Shown in pieces: positions 46,551-58,759 of a stretch of DNA of 64,000 nucleotides. The DNA lies in assembly GCA_016800925.1 (NCBI GenBank), contig JABCPU010000009.1, positions 248,001-312,000 on the forward strand. Direction: 5' to 3'. Every line of letters begins with the position of its first letter. Position 1 is the stretch's first letter. This DNA comes from Suillus spraguei (lineage: Eukaryota > Basidiomycota > Agaricomycetes > Boletales > Suillaceae). The notes under the pieces were generated by a model, which was not told the DNA's origin, searched no databases, and saw only the letters and a list, made by a program, of their open reading frames with translations. A program made the translations under genes and the position numbers.

Positions 46551-47576
46551 TTACAAATGGGATATCGATATCAGTGTGGTAGTCTTTGATGAAGAGCCAT
46601 TTCCACTCACATTAGGAAGGGACAATAGGTCTTCAAAACCCGTTTGTTTAAGGATGTCATAGATATCCCACACGTGCACCATATTGTTGTCGCAACCGGT
46701 GACTAGCAGCTTTCCATCAGCAGAGAAGGCTGCGCATCTCACATTGCCTTCATGCTGGAGAGGTGGACCGACTGGGATGCTCTTGTTGAGATTCCACAGA
46801 TGCACTGTCTGATCATCCGGTGCACTTGCAAGGAGACAGCCGTTCCGAGACAAGCATAAGGTGTAGACATCGAATGTGCCGCCCTCCAAAATGGCGATCC
46901 GCCGCCAAGTGGCGGTGTCGAATATCCTAATCGAGCCATAAGACGCGGAGACAAGCCTCTTTCCATCCGATGTCCACGAAACCACGCTCCAAACCTGATA
47001 ATCGTGTTTGAGTGTAGCGAGCAGCTCGCCTGTCTTGCTATCCCATATTTTTACCCCGCTCTCCCTGTGTACACCGGTTGCAATTTTTGTTGAGTCGGGT
47101 GAGTAGATCGCCGTCAACACCCACTGACACCCAGTTGTAATTGTCAGGACTGTGTTCCCACTCTTGACGTCCCACACCCTTGCCGTCCCGTCGTCAGATC
47201 CGCTGACTACTCTCTGACCATTTGCACCCCAGCATACTGACCGCACCCAATCAGTATGCCCTGTCCACTTGGCAATTACCTCCCCTGTCTCGACATCCCA
47301 CAACCTCACTTTTCCATCATCACTTCCACTCGCAACAGTGTCCCCCTTTGGAGACAATGCTATGGTGAACACCGCTCCATTTTTGCCCTCTTCTCGCCAG
47401 TCGTTGCCAACCTGAGCGCCACTTTCCAGGTCCCACAGTCGAAGTGAACCGTCTTCCGAACATGTAATGATGCGCCGTCTGCCAGGCAAGTGCAAGATAC
47501 CTCGTACTTGCTCAGTATGGCCCCGCATTGTCTTTCGTGGCGCGATAGCTGGTGTATTATTGGTCAGAGCATGCAT
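46551..47576 (-). CDS. Seven-bladed WD40 propeller protein
   Basis: Single long exon with seven WD40 units, each closing with a WD/WN/FD-type dipeptide: SLRLWD, KVRLWD, TARVWD, GVKIWD, SIRIFD, TVHLWN, MVHVWD. That count makes one complete propeller. Start chosen at ATG 47,576 (MHALTNNTPAIAPRKTMRGHTEQ), since the PRKTMRGHT lead-in is where such Agaricomycete proteins usually begin; the open frame extends upstream to 47,696. After LLSLPN a GTGAGTGG looks like a donor, so the stop at 46,551 may lie in an intron with a further exon downstream. No NACHT domain is attached. The unit sequences are divergent, unlike the array at 20.7 kb. Likely scaffold; partner unknown. Confidence 0.75.
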   Translation of the reverse strand: MHALTNNTPAIAPRKTMRGHTEQVRGILHLPGRRRIITCSEDGSLRLWDLESGAQVGNDWREEGKNGAVFTIALSPKGDTVASGSDDGKVRLWDVETGEVIAKWTGHTDWVRSVCWGANGQRVVSGSDDGTARVWDVKSGNTVLTITTGCQWVLTAIYSPDSTKIATGVHRESGVKIWDSKTGELLATLKHDYQVWSVVSWTSDGKRLVSASYGSIRIFDTATWRRIAILEGGTFDVYTLCLSRNGCLLASAPDDQTVHLWNLNKSIPVGPPLQHEGNVRCAAFSADGKLLVTGCDNNMVHVWDIYDILKQTGFEDLLSLPNVSGNGSSSKTTTLISISHL

Positions 47577-49043
47577 GGTGGCGCTGGCAAGTGGACTATG
47601 CGAGAAGCTTGCCGAGATATTTGAATCAGAATGGGCTGCCTGGCAATGATAAAGACGATTGACGGGCCCGTTTTTGTCAATAAAAGCACGAGTCATAGCT
47701 GACGAGAATGCATACTACTTACGGGAATTCAGTCTTGACTCTCAGGACGGCTTTGGGACTACGTATGTAGGCCGTGCTGTGGTGTAATTTTCTGGTATTC
47801 AAGTCCCCGGTAAGTGAGTGGCCGCTTTATAGCCTGGAGTATCCCTCACGAGAAACTGTTCAAACTAATAAGAAGTTGGGCATCCGTTCGTTTAAGTCGT
47901 GTGCTATGGTGTGTATTCCATGTGTTGTCCACGTGTTTGCATCGCAGCTCAAGTGCTGTGTTAATGAACCACTCAGGTCATCGACCAGTGCTATGTTCAT
48001 CTTCCTATATATGTAACGGCCTATGTTGATGGTATTGACGATATTGGATATCTCACGTTTGTTCCAACTAATTTCGGACCGCAATCATATTCGTTCATAA
48101 ACCCCTTCCTCGTCGCACTCTATATGACATTCGTGGCCTTACTGAATTTCAATACCACAGGACAATGCCCTGCGAAAGAAATTGATACTGCCTGGACCGT
48201 CATCTGGAATGATTTAATTAGATGTCTTGCGTTTTGTGCGTGGTATGTGCAGCTTTGTAATTACAAAAAGAGCATTAGAAGGAGGCGTCAAACCCCATTT
48301 AACGAGTGATGACAAGCCGACGCTTGGAAGTTGGTGAGGACCTTTTGCTAAGTTTGTAGAACATATCACATTTGAATGCAAACCAAATTTCTTGTGCCCA
48401 CGCAAACCTGTCGGTCGTCGCCAGACTTTTGAACGTCGGACAAATCAACTCAGGCTCAAGAACCAAGGCAAACTTGCGCTGACAGATGTGGAACGAATGT
48501 CTTTCTTATCAACGTCTGATGCGGGATGGGAAGGAGACAACTTGTTCACCCGAAGTTTTTTCTGCAACTTATCAGCTGCGATTGATCATGCAGTGCAAGT
48601 TCAGTTTCGCAACTACAGTGAATGTCTAAATCATGATCTACCTGATGATTCCGGAGAAAACAGTCGTTCCTTGTTGGCTTGAATGTTAATACACATGAGC
48701 AGAGAGAATGACTCTGGGCGTTTCAGTGGGTATTAGGACTGGCAACAGTGTTAAGTTCAACGCACTGCAATGAGTCTCACGATAAGCTGACGACGTTTGA
48801 CGGTCGGAAAAAAACTCAATGGAACAAAGTTCGCACCAAAGATGGAAAGAGCTCAACATTGGAAGTGTTCACGCTGTTTTTCCTTCTCAACTTTGATATC
48901 TGCAGCTAGGTCAAGGTGATAGGAAGACGCAGAATTGCCTTGAATCGGGTTGACTCCTGACTTGCGCGGGCTATCATAACGACATATTGCTGCCTCCTCT
49001 TTTATCATTGCTTGCTCCGTAGGCTTCATCAGGCTCAAATTTT
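47577..49043. other. Intergenic with one unrecognised frame
   Basis: 5' flank of the WD40 gene (47,577-47,900, similar to 32,160-32,390), then sequence with one coding-like plus-strand frame at about 48,340-48,682 (FLCPRKPVGRRQTFERR, DVERMSFLSTSDAGWEGDN) that matches no family I know and lacks a clear start. The remainder up to 49,043 is presumed promoter of the next gene. Confidence 0.35.
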
Positions 49044-51102
49044 ATGGTTCTTATTCCAGGCATGCCGCAGACACGCGCAAAAACTACGACATCTGCTCCT
49101 ATACATGACATGCCATCGTCGTCTCCTGCACCGGCGGCTAGTTCTTCGCCAACTCGTGCTACACCGTATACACGTTCCAGGGGACCTACAGTAGCATCAG
49201 CAGAACCGATTAACAGTACTGGTGCTGCTCAACCTCGTGTTCGTACACCACTGACAATCCGCTTGCCAAGAGCATCGCTTGCAGGACATGCGACGGCATT
49301 ATCTATTAAAAAAAAGGCCTCTACATCATCTCTTACCGCTTCTGCGCTCGGTGTTGGTATTGGTACTGATGCTCCTATTCCCACCTCATCCATACGTACC
49401 TCCATACCTGCACTTCCTCCACTGATACCTGCACCACCCCCAACGTCATTTAATGTATCACAACCTACACCCACAACCCCTCCGCGGCCTCCTCCATCCG
49501 CCCCTTCACTAGTTACATCTGCGCCAAAACCTACACCTGTTTCATCCGCGCACTTGCCTGCTCCACCTGTTTACACTTTTCCACCACCCCCACCACCTCC
49601 AAATCACGTTGATGACCCTGCAGCTGCAGCGCGTACCTCATCAACAATACAATCCCCCGCATCTGTGACACTTAATGCCAACGCGGCAGCTCTATCAGCC
49701 CTATCTATGCCATCCATAGCATTAGCAAATACCTCAGTTTCCACTTCTCCTACACCTCCTGCGTCATCGGACACTCCACACTCCGCATCAACTACTCTAC
49801 GTCCTATTCAGCCCACACCAACAACGGCTTCTGAGTCGCAGATTGCTAGTCGACAAGTATCTCAGGTTCAATATCCCACTCCATCCTCAGTGGGAGCCTT
49901 ACCTTCTCCAGCTTCTGGCGCAGACATCGAGTCTGATTATGCAGGAGATGCAATGGAAGTGGATACAGAAGGCATTTCAACGATGGTGAATAGTCGCAAT
50001 AACTCGGTATCTTTTTCTCACTCATTCTGGCTCGTTCATTCGTTCAACTTGTTTGCAGACAGCTCCAAAAACATCAAACAAACATCGCGAGGCAAATAAA
50101 AAATACAGGCAGCGGCTGAAGGAAAGAATAAAGAATGGCGAGATGTATGTATCCCTGCTTCAAACTAACTCACTGACATATTGATTCCCATTAGTGATGA
50201 ACTAGAAGCCGAGAGAATGAAAGAGAGGAAGCGTGTCAATGCTCGTAATTCTCGGTGAGTCGAATATAACTGCTGCGTTGCTTCACCAATTCAATCATGT
50301 TGGTAGTGCTAGAAGGAAGTTAGCGATGCGCAACGAAGCGGCTAAAGACAATGGTTCCATGTCAAGTGTTGAGCCAGATCCGCTTCTCGGTCCCAGCATC
50401 CTCCCTCTCCCTCCACCCGTTGACCCAGCCCCAGGCCCTGGTGATTTCATGCTATGCCTCCCCGATACGAATCCACCAGTGGGGTCTTACTACTCCACAA
50501 CATTCCGTGAAATTCTTGCTAAAGCTGACCACAACAGTGGGAACAGCGACGGCACATGTATCACCCACCCACACTTCGAGCCTAATAGCCACCCCAAGTT
50601 TGACTTTGACGCCGTCATGCCCCCCGCTCGCTTCCCACTCACCAAAGCCCGAGATTTTCGTGACGCCTGTACGATGACAGACCCCTCCCCAGGCCCCATA
50701 AAAGAAAGCAACAATCCCTCATCTCTAGACCCGATTGCACCGGCCCTCGCCCGTCGCCCCCATAGACAACTCACCCCCGAACGTCTTCATGATTTCGCCA
50801 CGAATCCACTACAGCTCGTCAGCAAAGCCTTCCTCCTCATCGTCCCTGATCCAAGCAGCACCCTCGGAAAGCTCGTGTTATTCAAAGTCCTCGAGTATCG
50901 GGTGTCTTCTGCTGGGCATCGATTTCTCGTACAGTTTTGGGGGGACAAGAATGCGAGTGAGATGGATGTGGATAGGATGATGCAGGTGTTGGGAAATGGG
51001 TACGAGATTGATCCTCCGCATGCTGGTCCTATTGCTGAACCTCAGGGAGTGGGGTTAATGGGGAGGATGTTTGGCGCGTTGCGTTCGTTTACTGGGTTTT
51101 AG
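49044..51102 (+). CDS. Proline/serine-rich protein with bZIP-like basic segments
   Basis: Exons 49044-50006, 50059-50144, 50195-50254 and 50307-51102 join to 1905 nt, 634 residues. Residues 1-320 are disordered, with poly-proline runs (TFPPPPPPP). The small middle exons encode a highly charged helix, KHREANKKYRQRLKERIKN then KERKRVNARNSRARRKLAM; the NARNSRARRK segment resembles a bZIP basic region (NxxxxRxxR) but no leucine heptads follow. The C-terminal ~290 residues end in a compact-looking segment (KLVLFKVLEYR..GHRFLVQFWGD) faintly like a chromo-shadow/chromo fold. Start is the first ATG; ATG 49,062 is an alternative and an upstream exon cannot be excluded. Probably nuclear; function unknown. 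Confidence 0.6.
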
Positions 51103-51574
51103 ATGCTCGCAGGAGGTATTTTTATTTCATTTAACGTTTCATATTTTTTTGTCTTGTTATTTTCCCCGAGGCTGTGCGTTGTATCTACTTTTTTGTTGTG
51201 CTGCACTTTTCGCGTTGATTTGGCTGGTGTAGGTATATATACTGTCATTCATCTTTGTCTGTTCATCTTTTGTTTTGTGTTACTTGCTTGTTACCTACTA
51301 TGTTGTGATCGTGCGGATATTGATTCTAACGACGCGGTTTCCTTGCAGGCGTAACGTCCAACCACCGTCTTCCCTCTATCGCGTCTGCCTACACGCTCCT
51401 ACGAGACTATGTTACCTGATAGTCGGTCTCACTCACCTCGCGTACGCACAAGTAGGCGGTTGAATGCTACATTCTTCATATTTCAAATTTCACATAACAC
51501 GAGCATAAATATATATAGCGTGGGCCCAAGAAAGAGTGAAGATATATGTATATAGTTCATTCACCACAAATATG
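51103..51574. other. Short convergent intergenic region
   Basis: T-rich 3' UTR of the preceding gene (51,110-51,320) and the 3' flank of P450-6. No other feature. Confidence 0.4.
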
Positions 51575-53766
51575 TCATACCCTTGTTCGGAAAGCATCCA
51601 CAAGGTCTGAACGGGTACGAGAGCGTGCTGAGATATTGCAAGGGAAGACCATAGGGGAGCTAAACCGATAAAATTATTAGTGACGAAAAGGTGAAATGAT
51701 ACAGAAAAACCAAGTACTGAGTGAGTCCCGTCGTGAATTGGGGGCTGAATTCGATCACTCTGCCCTGGTCATCCTTGGCAGGAGAAAAATTCACCGTTGC
51801 CAACATAGTAACAATAGCTGACCACAAAGAAGCATCAGCAGCATGTCGGCCTGATCAAAGAATGTATATCAGCCCTGTACGGTAATGAAATAACTCGACC
51901 CACCTGGGCATCCACGCCGGCCAAAGCCGAAAACATAGCTGGCAGGGTCATCGTCCGTCAACGCATTGTTGACGTCTAGGAACCTCTCTGGCATAAAGCT
52001 AGATGCTTCGGGGTACCGCTTTTCATCCCGTGAAATGGCCCTGCAATATGACTCATCAGTATTTTTAAAGCAAAAGAGGGATCTAGCTGACCATGTGTTA
52101 AATATGACGGTTGCCCCTGATGTACAATATCACAATATATTTGTTCACTGGACGAAAACGGCAAACCTTTTGGAATGAAGTAGCCATCAAATATATCGTC
52201 ATTTGAGGTAGCATGTGGTGTGCCTATAGAATTGTTCTTAATGAAGGCGAGATCACTCGGCATGGAAGAATACCAATGGGTAAAACGGGGTGCCATCGCA
52301 AAGTTTCCCGCAGAACTGATTCAACGTAGGGTAGCGAGGCTCTGTCTTCAAATGTAGGTAAACGATCTTCTCCAACCACGAAGTCGATCTCCGCTTGTGC
52401 ACGTCTCTGGACATCTGGATACAATACCATGGCAAGAGTAAAAGTCATCAAGGTCGATGTGGTCTGTGAATAAGTTGAGCAGCTGACAATATGATTCACA
52501 TATCTGCTGACCGTCTCATATGAACCTGCACGGATATTTATCAAATAAAACAACGTCCCTTATGCTTATGAAGAGTCGACGAACCTATAATAGCAGTAGT
52601 AGCTGCTTTCTTTAACGCCACCTTAAAAATGAGTTGTGATGCCTGATCTAGCTTCTCCATCCGTCGCAAATTGTCTGATACCATTGAAACCTGACTAAGG
52701 GACGAGTTTTCGGCCTTGGAAAGCACATGATCAATGTCTCGGACAGGACTAGATTAAAAAGATGCTTACCATATGCTCCTGCGTATATTGAAACGGCAGG
52801 TCCGTCATCTCAGTCATCCGATGGCTGGAAACTTGAGCATCGCGTTTCATCGTGGATCCCCAGCACCAGTCAGGCAACCTTAGCACTGCATCAATGTCGA
52901 ATGTCAAGTTTTTCTCATCAACAAGAATGAGCTCACGGAAAGGGAATATTTTAAGTAAGATTGCTCTCTCTTGGGTCAGTACCTCAAGGCCGATAGCCAT
53001 TGCATTTTCTATGATTCGAACCAAAGGATCATCACGAGGGCCGGTTTGGTAGCCGTATGCCACTGACATCCCGACTGACGACGAGAATCTATGAACAGAT
53101 TAACAACCGCTCGATGTTTACACGCACGTCGACTGACGTTGCGAAGTGAGAATGATAATGCTCAGGGTCATCAATCAGGTTGACGACCATCTCATGAGCC
53201 CGCTTGATCTGCATTGGACGGAACTTGAGTGCAGAGTCGGGACGGAAAGTTTGATGGAAGAGTCGTCGGCAAAGACGCCATTCGTCACCATAAGCTATGA
53301 GTGAAAAGTTGACTGACCAACCAAACCTGCATGTACTCCATGATAATTCAATAGAAAAATGTTAAACGAACATACGGCTCGAGTGTCGCTATGTATGGTC
53401 GATCGGAGTAAATGCGAGAACGCTTGTCCAGTAAGGCTTCTGCGACGCGCTGAGAATTGATCACCACAATTTCCTGTCCTAGAAGTCGCACGAAAACTAA
53501 GTCTCCTGATATGATGATTTGCATTACGTATTCACCATACTATCCCCCCACGTACCATAGGCAGTGCCCCATTCAGTGTAAGTCAACCAAGGCTCCTTGG
53601 TATCGATAGATAAGACGTTTCCTAACAATGGGAGTGGAGTTGGGCCAGGAGGAAGGCAAAGTTTGCCCTGTCTATTCTGAATCAACCGCGTGAACGCTTT
53701 GATGACAACAAGGGATGCGGGTAAGACAGCGAGGATAGCAAGGCGACGATCAACTGAAGGAAACAT
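51575..53766 (-). CDS. Cytochrome P450 copy 6 (P450-6), intact, extended C-terminus
   Basis: ATG 53,766 (MFPSVDRRLAILAVLP) aligns with the other starts. Same 13-exon plan: LPPGPTPLPLLGN, WLTYTEWGTAYG, IYSDRPYIATLEP, FGWSVNFSLIAYGDEW, PDWCWGSTMKRDAQ, GSYET on the 14-nt exon 52,512-52,525, RETLRW (ExxR), FMPERF, and the heme loop FGFGRRGCPG. The last exon lost the stop used by other copies (a codon for Phe where others have CTC TGA) and reads on to TGA at 51,575-51,577, ending DAFRTRV. No frameshift or premature stop found. More diverged than P450-4/5, so an older copy. Substrate unknown. Confidence 0.87.
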
Positions 53767-54279
53767 GGTTAGCGCAATGCGTGGGTAGATATTCAATGCG
53801 CGAACTTGAAGCGAACGTTCAAGTTATAACTGGAGAGAGTCGCTTACCTCACTCTGTACCTGATGTCATCGGAGCTGGCAGAAGACTGGAGACTTATCTG
53901 ACCTGTGCAATCATGTGCTACAGGTGGAAGATATGTTTTTCGTTCACGCGTAAAAATCTAAATTTGAGTTTGACCGACATTGAGTTTTGTGCAAATTTCG
54001 TTGAGCAGGATATATAATAGTATCACAGCTGAGAAGATATCAGATTGTAACTCGACAATAGAGTGGAGAATACTTACGGACACAGACCCATAATGCTTAC
54101 TCCAGTTGTGGGGTCGAAACATTATTGCAAATTCACTGGAAATGAACAGCGGCATCGCGGCACGCCTACCAAATAAGAGTCTGTTCGGACACCAACTTTT
54201 ACGCAAATAAAACTTGAGATTTGAATTTTGATTTGATTTGTAATCATCGGAGGACTTGCAGTTCCTCTCCTCCTCGGAG
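53767..54279. other. Intergenic
   Basis: 5' flank of P450-6 up to the point where gypsy-like coding similarity begins. Contains a CGGAGGAC-rich patch near 54,245-54,285. No gene seen. Confidence 0.35.
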
Positions 54280-56070
54280 GACCGTTCTTATCACACAATT
54301 GCCTTGTCATAGATCACGAAAATCAAACCTGTATTGCGAAAGGATCAAATTACAATCTATCATCACCTACAAAACACACCAAAAGTACTCGCACGACACT
54401 ACCTTCGCGTCACGACATACATACACCAACTATGCGAAAAGGTCATAAGAGAACTTCGACACATACTTAAAAGCTGAGAGAAAGACCTCAAAATACACTC
54501 CACATCTAAAATGAAGAACGTCACATTTATGCTACATAAATGCATTGAAACGCTAGCTTTCATCAAGGCCAAAAAAGAACATCTGGACCATCTTGATAAA
54601 GAGATGTGAAGGAAATACAAAGATAGGTTCCCTGAAGACATCCCTCATATTGACAAACTGCCCACAGACATTGTCCACTGTATACAGCTCAAGGATCCCA
54701 ACAAGGTGATTCAATGTAGGAGATACAACATGCCTCGCAAGTATAGAGAGGCTTGGGATGCCCTCCTGAATCAACACATAGCAGCAGGAAGACTGTGACC
54801 TTCATCTAGCTCATTTGTGTCACCTGTGTTTCTCATACTAAAGAAAGACCCCACCACATTACCACGGTGGGTAAACAATTACCAGGCCCTGAATGCCAAT
54901 ACAATACTGGACAATCATCCCCTACCCCGGATTGATGAGATCCTATGAGACTGTGCAAAGGGTAAAATTTTTGGAAAAATAGATATGACTAACTCATTTT
55001 TCCAAACTCGAATACATCCAGACAACATCCAGTATACAGCTATAGACACACCAAAGGGACTACATAAATGGACCATGATGCCACAGGGAGGGAGAAATGC
55101 CCCTGCTACTCATCAGCATAGAATGTTCATTGCTCTTCAACCACTGATTGGTAAAATCTGTCACACCTACCTTGACAACATTATCATTTGGTTGCAAACT
55201 GTAGCCGAACATGCTAAAAATGTCAAACTCGTACTTGATGCCTTATGAAAGCAGGCTTATTCTGCTCACTGAAGAAAACATCTTTATTCTACACAGAAAT
55301 AGACTTTCTAGGTCACCATATCTCATCTGCAGGCATTGAGGCAGATGCCTCAAAGGCCAAACACATCCTGGACTGGCCCATACCACAATGTACAAGTGAC
55401 ATACAGTCCTTCCTGGGACTTGTCAGGTACCTCGACCAGTTTTTACCTCACCTCATGGACCACACATGCGTACTGACACCACTGACAACAAAACCAAATG
55501 AGGAGGATTGGTCTGGATGGTCAGAAGAACATCAATGAGCGTTTGATGCTATCAAACACCTCATTGTAAGTAGAGAATGCCTCACAACAATCGACCACGA
55601 TGATATGGGTAACAACAAAATTTTCGTGACTTGTGATGCGAGTGACTGGTGATTGGGCACTGTGTTAAGCTTTGGACCAACACCCAAAACAGCGTGGCCA
55701 GTAGCCTTCAACTCAATGCAATTGCGCGAGGCTCAATTGAACTATCCCATTCATGAGAAGGAACTGTAGGCAGTCATTTGTGCACTAAAAAAGTGGCACA
55801 TGGAATTGTTGGGTACTCCTTTCATCATTTATACTGACCACAAAACATTGGAAAGCTTCATGATGCAGAAAGAACTGTCACAGCGACAAGCCAGATGGCA
55901 GGAATTCTTCGCACAATACAATTTTAGCATTCAGTACATCTGAGGCGAAGACAATCCAGTGGCAGATGCGCTATCCTGCCTGCCTCCTGATGTCAGCGAC
56001 ATCCCTACTTATGCAAAACAGGCACAAAACATGCCTAGCAACATCAGATCAGGCATCAAAACAATATCAT

Positions 56071-56546
56071 TGTTACAGTTGTACGTGCCTCTATTCATTT
56101 TCCCCTTTGTTTCCTTTCTTGTATGACGTGTCACATGACTCTGACTCATATGCTCAATGCATCTGTACAACACATGCCTTCCTTATTAGGATATGCAGTT
56201 ATGTTCTCATGGTTACTTGGTCTGTGTGCACATATTGGCCTATTTAAGCACAGTGTACTTGTAGTAGATTCTTCACTTTAATCTTACTGGGTTTTACCTG
56301 GAATCTTCTTCGCTTAGGTCTCCAACCCAAGTCGTCTTGAATCGTCTCTAAGTCTAAGCACTCCTTAGCCTTAGTCTCTATTCTTGCAGAACCTCTCAGA
56401 CTTGTCTTTGAGGCCGAACCCTTGATCATACTCGGAACGCGCTCCTTGTACTTTCACCTTGTCTTCATTTGGGCATTGTAAGAACTTCCCAGCAGACCGT
56501 CTGTGTCTTTTCACTGTCGCTGGTGACGCCACCCCAGTTCGTAACA
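56071..56546. mobile_element. Solo LTR, 476 bp, 5-bp target duplication ATCAT
   Basis: Begins TGTTACAG and ends GTAACA (TG...CA termini with inverted TGTTA/TAACA ends), flanked on both sides by ATCAT (56,066-56,070 and 56,547-56,551). Removing the insert plus one ATCAT restores the gypsy coding frame between RNase H and the H2C2 domain. No internal coding region, so it is a solo LTR or a very small terminal-repeat element. Confidence 0.88.
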
Positions 56547-56906
56547 ATCATTGATCTTGTTGGTAACACCTGACCCTTCACTACTAAACAATATAAAAGC
56601 AGGATACCTAAAAGACCCCTGGTGCATGAAACTGACTCATCTCACAGACTCCTTGCCAGGACTTGAACAACAGGATGGACTCCTCTACATGAACAACTGA
56701 CTCATCATCCTGCGCATAACACACCTCCGTGAAACAGTTTTCAGACTGACACACAATGAGCTTGGACACTTCAGCATCAACAAGTCCTACAGTGCCATTA
56801 GGGAATTGTTCTATTGGCTGAATATGAGGAGGGACCTGGAAGAAAGCTATATACCTGCTTGCCTGGACTGTGCAAGGAACAAGAGTTGCACAACAAAACC
56901 TATGGG

Positions 56907-58759
56907 TGTTAGCAACCTAGCCAGGCGCTAAGGAACTTGAGTGGTGTCTGTGACAGGCGCTCTATAAAGAGCGGCGGCCCATGCATATCGGTCTCCTAGC
57001 GTGGAGTGCGCTAGTTGCATTGGTCGGAGGTGGGCGCTATGTGATGTAGCGAGAAAAGTCACACTGACCGTCAAAACCCCGTTTTCGACAAGCGTCTCGT
57101 TAACGTCTGCGGCGGCAACCAAAGGATTTCCCTATAGCGATGAAATAGCCTTTTTGCTCTGCTAACGTGGAACCATTCTTCTTCCGTGAACCCTTACCAG
57201 ATCCTCGCGCCGATGCCCTCATGTCCCGTCCTATTCCGTCTAGAATCCATTGGTGCGTAGTTACCTTGCTTCCGCCGTTACTAAACCTACGGCAGGATTT
57301 ACCTTATATCTCAAGGGGCCGCTGCACACTGTGCACCTCATAATTAAGTACCCCATTTATTTTCTTTCTCGCTACCGGACTCGCATAGTTATCTCGTACG
57401 CGCTCGCATATGTTAAAAAGGACTGAACATACATACTGTCACTCACTTCCCGTTACATCCCTTCACTAGGACTTAGTATCAGAAACGCTCGCTAGTCGCA
57501 ATCTATTTGCATTTGAACTCTTCTCCATTCGAACCACGCTCATTGATTTAACTGCCGGTAACTTTACTGCTTGAAGTACCACGTGACTTTCGACTTCGCT
57601 ACTCGTAACTGGACCACGGCCAGTGATCTCGCTGGGTCACTTTCTCCCTCATCTGCATTCCCGCTTGTACGGAAGTTGCCGCTACCGCTACCGCACCGCC
57701 AGTAGTTATAACATTTTCGTCTTGCCCAAGCAACTTTGTTCCTGCCCTCGCTAGCTAACTGTTGCAGCTATTGTTACCGTGCATGTACCGCTGACACCAC
57801 GCTAGTACCGCCGACATACCGCTACCACTGCTAACCTTGGAAATCAGAATCCTCGCAGCCATTTTAGTACTTCATTGTTTCCTTCGCACTAACTTAGAAG
57901 GAATTGCTTCTATCTGCAGTTCTCTTGGGTCGAACATCTCACTTGCACCTTTAGTAGGATTAACGCTGTGCTTATACTTAGGCCAGCGCTAGTTTCTTCG
58001 TTTCAGCGCTGTCTCATGACCTACATCACAGAGACGAGGTTCTTGACAACGATCAAAGACGTAGAAGTGATGAGCTTCTATGAAGTTCGAATAGAGACAA
58101 TAAGCTTATGAAAAGTTTATTGAAAGGAAGTTCAGGGTTGAAGATCAAGTAGATTCAAGTTAAAGAAGTACAAAGGCTATCTGCGCGTATTTATACGTAA
58201 GATTGAAGTGGAGCGCAAATACGTAAGTATCACTGGATTAAGTATGGAGTCAGATAGCCAATAAGAGGATGCATGCTCGTGAACGAGTCAGAGGCATATT
58301 GACCAATGAGAATGTGCATGTGCGCAAAGGAGTCATAAGTGTGGAGCCAAAGGTATAAAGGGTATGAGCCAATGAGGCAATGCACAAGTCAAGAAAGGTA
58401 AACAATAAAGGGATAAAGCATAAGATGATACCATGATGTCCTTGAGAGCAGACAGGGGATTCCCATGAACCAAGAGGGTGTGCATGTTGAAGCGCAAAGT
58501 AATGCGACGAGCGCAGAGGAGGCGCTTGAAGCATGCGAAGTGCGAGAGGTGCGTATAGGCGTGAAGGAGGTAGAAGGCGTGCGAAGAGGGCGTGTTCAGT
58601 GACGATGGAGGAGGCGAGCATAGGCGAGGTAAGGAGTGACAATGGCAAGCCAGATGAGGTAGTGGAGGACAAGGATGGAGGCCTCATTGGGATGAGAGTA
58701 GACAGCGATGCATAGGAGGAAAAATGATAGTAGGGGCGCAAGAAGATGTTCTTGTAACA
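56907..58759. mobile_element. LTR-type insertion, 1,853 bp, 5-bp target duplication ATGGG
   Basis: Begins TGTTAGCAACC and ends TTGTAACA, flanked by ATGGG at 56,902-56,906 and 58,760-58,764. Excision joins ..NKSCTTKPMG to PLHPLLVLDQ, the normal gypsy sequence before the integrase core. I see no second LTR-like copy inside and no polyprotein motif, so it is a long solo LTR or a large non-coding LTR derivative. It is much richer in CpG than the host gypsy sequence. The minus-strand frames at 58,250-58,778 lie inside it and are not credible genes. Confidence 0.85.

Noticed and set aside
14805..53766. A secondary-metabolite biosynthetic cluster
   Set aside because: Only P450 genes are present; no terpene cyclase, polyketide or peptide synthase, transporter or pathway regulator was seen, and the P450s are one duplicated family.
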